Assembly: GCA_016180965.1 (NCBI GenBank)
Contig: JACPAF010000002.1
Location: 208,529-272,528, forward strand
Reading direction: 5' to 3'
DNA from: Candidatus Aenigmatarchaeota archaeon
GTDB lineage: Archaea > Aenigmatarchaeota > Aenigmatarchaeia > JACPZZ01
Length of the DNA stretch: 64,000 bases
The notes under the pieces are model-generated. The model was not told the origin of the DNA. It did no database searches and was given only the letters and a program-made list of their open reading frames with translations. A program made the position numbers and the translations under genes. Below, piece after piece: positions 38,322 through 46,487 of this stretch; within the stretch, counting starts at the first letter, position 1, and every line of letters starts with the position of its first letter.

Positions 38322-39301
38322 ATATAAAAGAATTTATTGAGGCTATGAAGGATCCAGAATCTTATCCGCACACTACCGGCAACATTGAAATGAAAGAAAC
38401 GCATATTTCATGGGTTTTCCTTACAGGCCATTTCGCTTACAAAGTGAAAAAACCGCTGAAGTTCGGCGGTATTTTGGATTATTCCAATTTAGCTAACAGA
38501 AGGTTGATGTGCGAGAAAGAGCTTGTTGTCAATCGCAGATTAAACGAGGAAATGTACCTTGAAACTGTGGACATAGTAAAAGGCGAGGATGGAAAACTGC
38601 ACGTCGGCTATGGAGCGGGCGAGGTTGTGGAACATGCGGTCAAGATGAAACAGATGAACCAGCGCAACCTGCTCTCGGAAATAATAAAACGCGGCGAAAT
38701 TACAGAAACTACAGTGAAACGCGTTGCTGCCTATATGGTGGATTTTTTCAACAGTTCGCGAGTTCCGCAAGGCTTCGCAACGCGTTACGCGGAATTGACA
38801 AAGGATCACCTAAATGCGACATTCGACACGCTAACAGACCTTGGAAAAAACGCAGAAGCTTGGAGAAAAAAATTTAACGGCTATCTCAAAAACAAGCGTG
38901 AGCTTTTCATGGAACGCACAGCGAACGGGTTTGTGAGGGATTTACACGGCGACGCGCATTCCAGGAATTTCTTTGTCGACGGGACGAAAATATCATTGTT
39001 CGATGCTATAGAATTTAACGACGAGTTCCGCGTGCAGGACATAGCATATGAAATTGCGGCGCTGGCCATGGACCTTGATTTCAACGGGTTAGATAAATTA
39101 TCCAAAGTCTATGCGGATGAATACCTTAGACTAAGCGAAGATGCGAACGGAAAAAAATTATTGCCCATTTACATGTTTTACTGGGCCGTTGTGCGGGGCG
39201 AAGTCGAACTGGAAAAAAGTGCAAAAACAAATGACAGGGAGAGCAAACTTATTTCAGACAAATATTTCAAGCTCGCTGAAAAATATTTCAAAATGTTTTA
39301 A
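38318..39301 (+). CDS. Aminoglycoside phosphotransferase-like kinase (COG2187-like)
   Basis: YKVKKPLKFGGILDYSNLANRRLMCEKELVVNRRL; LHGDAHSRNFFVDGTKISLFDAIEFNDEFRVQDIAYEIAALAMDL. Confidence 0.82.
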   Translation: MNIKEFIEAMKDPESYPHTTGNIEMKETHISWVFLTGHFAYKVKKPLKFGGILDYSNLANRRLMCEKELVVNRRLNEEMYLETVDIVKGEDGKLHVGYGAGEVVEHAVKMKQMNQRNLLSEIIKRGEITETTVKRVAAYMVDFFNSSRVPQGFATRYAELTKDHLNATFDTLTDLGKNAEAWRKKFNGYLKNKRELFMERTANGFVRDLHGDAHSRNFFVDGTKISLFDAIEFNDEFRVQDIAYEIAALAMDLDFNGLDKLSKVYADEYLRLSEDANGKKLLPIYMFYWAVVRGEVELEKSAKTNDRESKLISDKYFKLAEKYFKMF

Positions 39302-40259
39302 TTAATTTCATTATCTCGGATTTTTTTGGCCCTATTATTCCGTGCGGCGTCACGATTCCAGTTATATATTTTGCCAACGTCAAGTCGAATTCCGGATTCC
39401 AGGCCTTGGAAGGCGCCTCTTCTCCGGTTGTTTTATTCCCATCTTCGTTCAGCCGGTCAAACGCCGACATAGAAGCTGCAACATAAAAAGGGACGCCAAA
39501 TTCTTTTGCTGCGATTGCCTTTTCCAAGGTACCTATCGTGTTTACAGCGTTTCCGCTTAGGAATATGCGATCAGCGCCGACCATTACCATGTCAACGTCG
39601 CCTTTCTGCATGAAATGCGCAAACGCATCGTCTATGATTATAGCATGGTCTATGCCTCCGTTCTTCAGCTCCCAAGCCGTTAACCTGGAGCCCCGGTTAA
39701 ACGGCCTTGTTTCTCCGACGAAAACAAAAATTTCCCTGCCCTTTTCACGAGCCGTTGATATCGATCCGCCGACAGTTCCCCAATCTATTGAAGATAACCA
39801 GCCAGCGTTGCCGTGGGTTGCGATCCTGTGCCCGTTTTTTATCAATCCGCTTCCATTTTCTGATATGAGCTTAGATTCCAGAACAACTTCTTCGTATATT
39901 TTTTTCGCCTCCGATAACGCGTCTTCTGCGCTCACACATGCCTTCAGGTAAACGCGTTCGACGCAATTTTTTAAACAGTAAACCGGACTAGAAGACAACA
40001 ACCGATCCCTGGCAAGCTCAATTGCTTTCGGATTTTTTGTTTTCTCACCCTCGATAGAAGCGAGAGCGATTCCAAAAGCTGCAGCAACCCCGACCGCAGA
40101 CGAACCCGACACGGTCCCGTCGCGTATAAAACCGGCAATCATTGAATAATTATCGGAAGAAACAACTTCAAAATTAGAAGGTAATTTTTCCTGGTTTATC
40201 GCCATTAACTTTCCATCATCGAACCAGACGGACTTGTAATCTTTACCGCCGACGAGCAT
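39288..40259 (-). CDS. MtnA/eIF2B-alpha family protein (start proposed at ATG 40259; ORF track gives 40301); catalytic Cys position is Gly
   Basis: VWFDDGKLMAINQEKLP, GSSAVGVAAAFGIAL, ATHGNAGWLSSIDWGT (family typically HCNAG), VGADRI, NPEFDLTLAKYITGIVTPHGII. Confidence 0.85.
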   Translation of the reverse strand: MLVGGKDYKSVWFDDGKLMAINQEKLPSNFEVVSSDNYSMIAGFIRDGTVSGSSAVGVAAAFGIALASIEGEKTKNPKAIELARDRLLSSSPVYCLKNCVERVYLKACVSAEDALSEAKKIYEEVVLESKLISENGSGLIKNGHRIATHGNAGWLSSIDWGTVGGSISTAREKGREIFVFVGETRPFNRGSRLTAWELKNGGIDHAIIIDDAFAHFMQKGDVDMVMVGADRIFLSGNAVNTIGTLEKAIAAKEFGVPFYVAASMSAFDRLNEDGNKTTGEEAPSKAWNPEFDLTLAKYITGIVTPHGIIGPKKSEIMKLIKTF

Positions 40260-40281
40260 GATATAATCTGGCCAAACCGGA

Positions 40282-40287
40282 TTTAAG
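40282..40287. promoter_or_regulatory. Shared TATA-like motif between mtnA-like and sahH genes
   Basis: TTTAAG (CTTAAA on the other strand), centred ~25 nt from ATG 40259 (-) and ~28 nt from ATG 40313 (+). Confidence 0.45.
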
Positions 40288-40312
40288 TATGTTTTACGCA
40301 AAGTTTAGTGAT

Positions 40313-41554
40313 ATGTCGAAAGTAAAAGATGTAAAACTTGCAGATGAAGGGTTGAAACAAATTGAGTGGGCCGAAATGCAGATGGGCGGACTGCTGAGCA
40401 TACGCTCCAGGTTCTCAAAGGAAAAACCGCTGAAAGGCGCCAAAATAGGAATGGCACTGCACGTTACGAAAGAAACCGCAGTTTTGGTGCGCACTCTTGT
40501 TGCGGGCGGCGCTTCTGTCTCTATAGCCGGATGCAATCCGTTAAGCACACAGGACGATGTCGCTGCTGCGTTGGTTTCGGAAGGCGTCGAGGTTTTTGCT
40601 TGGCGAAACCAGACCGTCGAGGAATATTACGAAAATTTGAATAAAGTTCTTGATACCAAACCACAGGTCACAATTGATGACGGATGCGATTTAGTTAATT
40701 TAATCCACACAAAACGGAAAGATCTGCTCAACGGCATAGCAGGCGGGACTGAAGAAACTACGACAGGTGTAAATAGGCTTCGTGCGATGGAGAATGACAA
40801 GGCGTTAAAATATCCTGTTATTGCTGTCAACGATTCCAATACAAAACATTTGATGGACAATTACATCGGAACCGGACAGTCGAGCATTGACGGAATATTG
40901 AGGGCGACAAGCATACTGATCGCGGGAAAGAATTTTGTCGTCGTCGGGTATGGCCCGTGCGGAAAAGGCGTCGCGTTGCGCGCGAAAGGCATGGGCGCGA
41001 ATGTAATAGTTACAGAGGTCGATGCGTTCAAGGCGTTGCAAGCGGTTATGGACGGTTACCGGGTAATGAAATTAACGGATGCGGCGGCAATAGGCGACGT
41101 TTTTATTACGGTGACAGGCGACAAGCATGTAATTTCCGGAAAGCACATGGAAAAAATGAAGAGCGGCGCGATACTTGCCAACGCAGGCCATTTCGACCTG
41201 GAGATAGACGTGAAATGGCTGGAGACTTCTGCCAAGAAAAAACGAATAAGACCTGATCTTGAAGAATACCAATTGAATAACAACAGGAAAATTTATTTGT
41301 GCTCTATGGGACGGCTTGTTAACCTTGCCGCCGCGGAAGGACATCCGTCGGACATAATGTCAATGTCGTTCATGAACCAATCGTTGGCTGTGGAATATAT
41401 TATGAAAAATAAACTTGAACCCAAGGTTTACGTTCTGCCCGCAAACATAGACGATTTAGTTGCAAAACTCCAATTGCAATCGATGGGCGTAACAATTGAC
41501 GAGTTAACGGAAGAACAGAAAAAATACATGGCCGGCTGGGAAGAAGGGACCTAG
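40313..41554 (+). CDS. ahcY: Adenosylhomocysteinase (start moved to ATG 40313)
   Basis: GGTEETTTGVNRL, VIAVNDSNTKHLMDNYIGTGQSSIDGILRATSILIAGKNFVVVGYGPCGKGVALRAKGMGANVIVTEVD. Confidence 0.95.
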   Translation: MSKVKDVKLADEGLKQIEWAEMQMGGLLSIRSRFSKEKPLKGAKIGMALHVTKETAVLVRTLVAGGASVSIAGCNPLSTQDDVAAALVSEGVEVFAWRNQTVEEYYENLNKVLDTKPQVTIDDGCDLVNLIHTKRKDLLNGIAGGTEETTTGVNRLRAMENDKALKYPVIAVNDSNTKHLMDNYIGTGQSSIDGILRATSILIAGKNFVVVGYGPCGKGVALRAKGMGANVIVTEVDAFKALQAVMDGYRVMKLTDAAAIGDVFITVTGDKHVISGKHMEKMKSGAILANAGHFDLEIDVKWLETSAKKKRIRPDLEEYQLNNNRKIYLCSMGRLVNLAAAEGHPSDIMSMSFMNQSLAVEYIMKNKLEPKVYVLPANIDDLVAKLQLQSMGVTIDELTEEQKKYMAGWEEGT

Positions 41555-41600
41555 AAAATATTTGAATTTTTTATTTGGGTCTGCATTTCGACTGCAGGAA

Positions 41601-42311
41601 TTACATATACTTCTTTATTTCATTTACAGACAACCTGCGGAATTTCACTTTGTCGCCCGCGCCTTCCATCACGCCGATTTCAAGGCTCTGGGGCGTTACG
41701 TCTTTCTCGCCCTTCTGGATCGCCTCGATTGCAAGTTTTATCGCGTCTTCGGTTTTCATTTTATCGTCGTATTTGTGATGCAAAACCTTTTCAGCTATTG
41801 GAGCCCCTCGGCCGATAACATGGGCCTTCCATTCAATGGTTGTCCCGGAAGGGTCAACTTCAAACAATTTCGGGCCGGAAGAATCTATGCCTCCGATTAA
41901 CAAACCTATGCCGTAAGGGCGCAAGCCCGCGTACAACGTCGATACATGTATACGGTCTGCAATAAAACGTACAATAGTGGGAACTTCAATGGGCTCTTCG
42001 TAGGTAACTTTGTTCATCTGGGCGCGATTGCGGCCCATGCCGACCAAAACGCGCGCATCGGCTAACAAACCAGACGCAGCTACGGCCAAATGATCATCTA
42101 TAATATAAATTTTTTCAAGTGATTCTGGAACGGACAATTCCGATGACACTTTGAATGCGGCCAATACTATTGAATCTTTTGTTTTAACTCCGATAACGGT
42201 CGCACCGCGCTTAATCGCTTCCCGCGCATATTCAACCTGGAATAAACGGCCATCTGGCGAGAAAACAACAATTGTCCTGTCGTAGCCCATGTATTCGGGA
42301 GTAAGTTCCAT
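41601..42311 (-). CDS. psmA: Proteasome subunit alpha
   Basis: YMGYDRTIVVFSPDGRLFQVEYAREAIKRGATVIGVKTKDSIVLAA. Confidence 0.95.
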   Translation of the reverse strand: MELTPEYMGYDRTIVVFSPDGRLFQVEYAREAIKRGATVIGVKTKDSIVLAAFKVSSELSVPESLEKIYIIDDHLAVAASGLLADARVLVGMGRNRAQMNKVTYEEPIEVPTIVRFIADRIHVSTLYAGLRPYGIGLLIGGIDSSGPKLFEVDPSGTTIEWKAHVIGRGAPIAEKVLHHKYDDKMKTEDAIKLAIEAIQKGEKDVTPQSLEIGVMEGAGDKVKFRRLSVNEIKKYM

Positions 42312-42356
42312 AATCTATCCCTTCCATTTTGACTTTTTTAACTTAAATATATTGGT

Positions 42357-42773
42357 TTATCCCCAGCCCGTTTTGCTAGGGGCTTCCCAACCCTCTTTCT
42401 TTTTTTTATTTTCTTCTGGATCAACAGTTTTCTTTTCCTCACCAACTTCTATGGCAACATCTTCTTCGTCCTCGGCCTGTTTATTTTGCGATGCAGAAGG
42501 CCTGGAAAATAAAGGTTTAGGCAGGGGCTTGTAAACATTAGCCGGGTTTTTTTGCTGTCCGACATTTTCTTCGTGGCCGAAAACTGACAGCCCGCCTGAA
42601 ATTAAAAATCCCAATCCTGTAACTGCGGATAGTATCATAAACAGCCTTGAAGTTCCTTGCAAACCCTCAGGTATCGACGGTGAAATCGTGTTCAACGCGA
42701 CAAACCACGCGAAAAACGTGAAGCCTGCGACTATCATGGTTAATCCCGTTATTTTTCCTGTAACCGACATCAA
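42357..42773 (-). CDS. Small membrane protein with acidic/charged cytoplasmic tail
   Basis: Two hydrophobic segments (LTMIVAGFTFFAWFVAL; FMILSAVTGLGFLISGGLSVF) then a charged tail. Confidence 0.65.
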   Translation of the reverse strand: MMSVTGKITGLTMIVAGFTFFAWFVALNTISPSIPEGLQGTSRLFMILSAVTGLGFLISGGLSVFGHEENVGQQKNPANVYKPLPKPLFSRPSASQNKQAEDEEDVAIEVGEEKKTVDPEENKKKKEGWEAPSKTGWG

Positions 42774-42810
42774 ACCACTGATTTATTTGGCTTTTCCTAC
42801 CGTTTAAAGT

Positions 42811-43188
42811 TTAATTATAGCTTGCCAGGTCGCGCATGCTCATTATTTTTGCTTTGGCCGAGTTCAGTGTGCCCGAAACGCCCAACACGCTGACTATGAC
42901 ACGCTGGTCGCCTATACGGCCGATCAAAGACAAAATTAACCTGATTTTTTCCACAAAGGCGTGCGAACATTTTATTACACCTTTTTGCAATTTCTGGTCC
43001 CACAAATCCTTCACTATCCATATAGAAGCTTTCGCAGAACCGAGCTCGCCGATAAACGACATCGATGAATTCCAGAACACATTGACGAAATCCGCGAACT
43101 CGACAGACGACTCGGAAATTATTTCGAATGATAAGTACCTTTTCTTGCCAGCGATCATTGGCTTGAGGGTTTTTAATTTGTCATCCAT
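42811..43188 (-). CDS. rnp2: RNase P protein Pop5/Rnp2-like
   Basis: KKRYLSFEIISE... position directly after the Rpp30-like gene in the eL15-rnp3-rnp2-psmA arrangement. Confidence 0.75.
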   Translation of the reverse strand: MDDKLKTLKPMIAGKKRYLSFEIISESSVEFADFVNVFWNSSMSFIGELGSAKASIWIVKDLWDQKLQKGVIKCSHAFVEKIRLILSLIGRIGDQRVIVSVLGVSGTLNSAKAKIMSMRDLASYN

Positions 43189-43894
43189 CCGAAATCGTAA
43201 CTCCCGGCATCACCCAATTTTGGTTCAACTTGTTACGGTTAACTTCGATCTTGCCGGCTTCCAAAGACCTGAACGCGCCCTCAAGTTCCATACCAACGCT
43301 TACACCGAATGCGGCAAGTTCGCGCGGCGCGCGCAGCTCCCATTTGGAATAAGCGCCCGATGTTATTGCAACTGGAAAACCGTATTTTTTTGCGAGCTTT
43401 ATGTTTTGCCTCATGTGAGCGATTATGTGGACGCGCGTTTTCCTGTAAGAATTTAAAATCTGGCGAAAATTCAACTCCACTGAAACATTGTTATCAGCCG
43501 CGGATCTGGCCATAACCTGGTCGATGCCGGAATCACTTCTCTGCGATTCCGGATGGGATATGATATCCACCTGATTTGTTTCCACTGCTGCGCGGTTGAT
43601 TTCCTGGTCACCCCCGCGCACAATGACGATTTCTGTTTTTCTCCTGAATGAGTCCAATGCCTTATGCAACGCATTTATCGTGTCGGCCTTTATCTCAATC
43701 GCCTTGACCACATCAAAATCCTTACTTTTCAAATCGTCTACCATTTTGGCGTGGCTGTTAACGATTTCCTCGGAATCCGGGAAGCAGGACAGCGCAATGC
43801 CGCTCCATCCAAGCCTCTTTGCAAAATCAATAACATCCACTGCCGAAGATTCACCGGGCGGGCTGGCGTGTATGTGCAGATCATAAGTTCTCAT
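43181..43894 (-). CDS. rnp3: RNase P protein Rpp30/Rnp3-like (PHP-fold)
   Basis: YDLHIHASPPG...DIISHPESQRSDSGIDQVMARSAADNNVSVELNFRQIL...KYGFPVAITSGAYSKWELRAPRELAAFG. Confidence 0.87.
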   Translation of the reverse strand: MRTYDLHIHASPPGESSAVDVIDFAKRLGWSGIALSCFPDSEEIVNSHAKMVDDLKSKDFDVVKAIEIKADTINALHKALDSFRRKTEIVIVRGGDQEINRAAVETNQVDIISHPESQRSDSGIDQVMARSAADNNVSVELNFRQILNSYRKTRVHIIAHMRQNIKLAKKYGFPVAITSGAYSKWELRAPRELAAFGVSVGMELEGAFRSLEAGKIEVNRNKLNQNWVMPGVTISDG

Positions 43895-43980
43895 AAATAT
43901 CGATAACGACCGCGCAATAAATAAACTATTGCAACCGGATTGTGGTAAGAAAATCGCGCAGACAAACTTGCGTAGCGTAT

Positions 43981-44493
43981 TTACAGTTTCCTTCTGTCTG
44001 TCTTGTGGGCTGCTGCGGTTAAACCGCGCTCTGCACGGCCGCGTTGGCTGGCCACACGACTAAGATCTTTGTCTGCCTTTATCGACGGGTTTTCCGGATC
44101 TATCAAAATGACTTCGAACCATTCATGCTTGCCGTCCTTGCAAACAAAATAAGAATTTAAGACTTCCATGTTCCTGAACACGTCAGACGCTTTTTCCTCA
44201 GCTATCCATCGCGCGCTTTTTCTTGGGTTGAAGAAACGTCCGGATTTGCTGGGGCTGCGTCCCATTCTTGGTTTTACGCGCTTGCTGCCACCTTTCTTGA
44301 TGCGGACTCTTGCTATCACGAAACCGCTTTTTGACTTGTATCCCAGCATGCGGGCCTTATCTAAGCGCGTAGGACGTTCGACTTTGGAAACCGTTTCGCC
44401 CTTTCTCCACGCAATCATACGTTCTTTCATCAATTCGGGCATTTTCCTGTAAACTAAACGCAGGTTTTGATAGAATCCCATGATATCAACCAT
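43981..44493 (-). CDS. rpl15e: Ribosomal protein eL15 (start may be ATG 44481, MGFYQN)
   Basis: RPTRLDKARMLGYKSKSGFVIARVRIKKGGSKRVKPRMGRSPSKSG; NSYFVCKDGKHEWFEVILIDPENPSIKADKDL. Confidence 0.93.
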   Translation of the reverse strand: MVDIMGFYQNLRLVYRKMPELMKERMIAWRKGETVSKVERPTRLDKARMLGYKSKSGFVIARVRIKKGGSKRVKPRMGRSPSKSGRFFNPRKSARWIAEEKASDVFRNMEVLNSYFVCKDGKHEWFEVILIDPENPSIKADKDLSRVASQRGRAERGLTAAAHKTDRRKL

Positions 44494-44552
44494 TTTCTGT
44501 TAGTCGATGACTTATATAAGCTTTATTTTGAAAGCCGGCCTATATTTTAACT

Positions 44553-44819
44553 ATGGTTTCACAAAAGGCGATAATTGGATTTCTAATGGTTGCCGTAGGC
44601 GCTGTGGCACTGGGTGCAGAATACATCAAGAATTATATTTCAATACCTTTTGCCGATGTCTGGCTGACCGCACTGATTATCGTAATCGCGGGCACATTGC
44701 CTGCTTTGCTGATTGTTTTCGGTTCGGTTATAATTTGGGGCGAACTCGAGGAAAAAAGGGCTGAAAGAGGCATTTCGAACCTGGAAAAAAAACTGATCCG
44801 TCGAAAAAAGAAAAGATAA
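44553..44819 (+). CDS. Small membrane protein (88 aa)
   Basis: Two TM segments and a basic C-terminus. Confidence 0.6.
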   Translation: MVSQKAIIGFLMVAVGAVALGAEYIKNYISIPFADVWLTALIIVIAGTLPALLIVFGSVIIWGELEEKRAERGISNLEKKLIRRKKKR

Positions 44820-44867
44820 TTTCCTGCATCGACTTTTAATATTCCATACCCAAACTAATTTTGCAGA

Positions 44868-45085
44868 GAATAGGCCGGGGAGCTAAGGGTTCCTTGTCAC
44901 CGCAAACCCCTTTCAGGCGGGGCCGAAGCTCGAAGAAGGTGTGCGCTTTAACGCAAACCCGCGGATTTGACTGAGAAGTCCTGTCCTGTTGGGCCGTTCG
45001 GGCGGCGAACCTGGTCAGGCGCGGAAGCGAGCAGCCATAAACCGAGCGTGCGACGCTTACAGGGTAACGGGATGGAGAATAATCT
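44868..45085 (+). ncRNA. Signal recognition particle (7S) RNA, approximate ends
   Basis: Helix 8 signature GGTCAGGCGCGGAAGCGAGCAGCC; 5' GGCCGGGGAGCTAAGGGTTCCTTGTCACCGCAAACCCC...GGCGGGGCCGAAGCTCGAAG like archaeal helices 2-4; no ORF covers it well. Confidence 0.87.
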
Positions 45086-45166
45086 TCGGATAATTTGCGC
45101 CTATTGCGAATATCGACTGAAGGCGTTTCTCTGCACTAATTTTAATTACCGCCCACAAAATGATTT

Positions 45167-45889
45167 ATGAAGCCCAAAAACGCGCTGGTTTTTACCACAC
45201 TACTCGTACTGTCCATCATTTTGCTGAACGGTTCGCACGACGAAACGCCAATTAAAAAAATAATTGCGCCGGCCATCAACGAAAGCTATGCCACCATGTT
45301 GATACCTGCAATAGATGAAAATGGCAATGGATTGGCAACAAACCTTAGTGTGGAAATCAGGGCCGGAAGCGGCCGGTCGCTGGTCGATATAAACGGCCTT
45401 TTTTTCTGGATCGACACGCAAAACTCGATACGCACAGCCAAAGATGTCGCCGAAAAATTCACTGGCATAGACACTAAAAATTATGACATAATTTATTCAA
45501 TTGTCACAGACGCGTCTGCTGTTGAAGGCCCGTCAGCAGGGGCTGCGATTGCAATAGCAACGATAGCCGCGCTGGAAAATAAGAAATTGCGCCATGATGT
45601 TATGATTACGGGCACGATAAACGCGGACGGCTCGATAGGCAAAGTAAGCGATATTGCACAGAAGGCGATTGCTGCCAAGAATTCAAACGCAACGCTTTTT
45701 TTAGTTCCAATAGACCAATCGACACAGACGATAAGCGGGTATGAAAAAATATGCAAAAGTTATGTCGTTTCAGAGCTATGCTCGTCCCAATGGAAGACCA
45801 CTAAGGTAAATGTGGGAAAAGATGCAGGCATCAGGGTCGTTGAAGTAAAAAACATAGACGGCGCAATCAGCTATATGGTGGTCCAATGA
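45167..45889 (+). CDS. Stand-alone S16 (Lon-type) serine protease domain, membrane/secreted
   Basis: N-terminal hydrophobic segment; DASAVEGPSAGAAIAIATIAALENKKLRHDVMITGTINADGSIGKVSDIAQKAIAAK (Ser/Lys dyad). Confidence 0.87.
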   Translation: MKPKNALVFTTLLVLSIILLNGSHDETPIKKIIAPAINESYATMLIPAIDENGNGLATNLSVEIRAGSGRSLVDINGLFFWIDTQNSIRTAKDVAEKFTGIDTKNYDIIYSIVTDASAVEGPSAGAAIAIATIAALENKKLRHDVMITGTINADGSIGKVSDIAQKAIAAKNSNATLFLVPIDQSTQTISGYEKICKSYVVSELCSSQWKTTKVNVGKDAGIRVVEVKNIDGAISYMVVQ

Positions 45890-46470
45890 AAATGCAAGTT
45901 GATGAAATAAAGGATATTATAACAGCATCAATTGCGTTAATTTTCATTTTTTCGTATCCGGAATTTTTGTCCGACGCTTCCATACTAGTCGTGTCGGCTA
46001 TGGCGATTGCGACGGGCTTCGTTCTCCATGAGCTTTCACACAGGCTAATTGCGAATAAATTCGGTGTCGAGGCCCGGTTCAGGATCTGGAGAAATGGCCT
46101 GATAATGGCGCTTCTCCTGGCCGTAGTTACGAATGGAAGCTTTGTTTTCGCCGCGCCGGGCGCTGTCGTAATAAATAATTTTCGTTTCAGTTTTCGGCAA
46201 GGCATGCGCCCACTGGGGAAGCGGGAATACGGGATAATTTCCGCGGCCGGGCCGGTTACAAACCTGGTATTGGCTCTAATATTCCTGGCAATCCACTCTA
46301 TTGTGCCGTTGAATGCGTTTGTATACGCAACCAGCATTAACGTCTCGCTTGCCCTTTTCAACATGATACCGATACCGCCGTTGGACGGATCCAAGGTTAT
46401 TTCATGGGATCCCGCGGCGTGGGCGGTTATTGTCGGTTCGATAATCTTTTTCAGGACATTTTTAATTTAA
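45886..46470 (+). CDS. Site-2 protease-like M50 membrane metalloprotease
   Basis: TGFVLHELSHRLIANKFGVEARF (HExxH); NMIPIPPLDGSKVISWDP. Confidence 0.88.
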   Translation: MKMQVDEIKDIITASIALIFIFSYPEFLSDASILVVSAMAIATGFVLHELSHRLIANKFGVEARFRIWRNGLIMALLLAVVTNGSFVFAAPGAVVINNFRFSFRQGMRPLGKREYGIISAAGPVTNLVLALIFLAIHSIVPLNAFVYATSINVSLALFNMIPIPPLDGSKVISWDPAAWAVIVGSIIFFRTFLI

Positions 46471-46487
46471 CATTTCAATTGTTTTCT

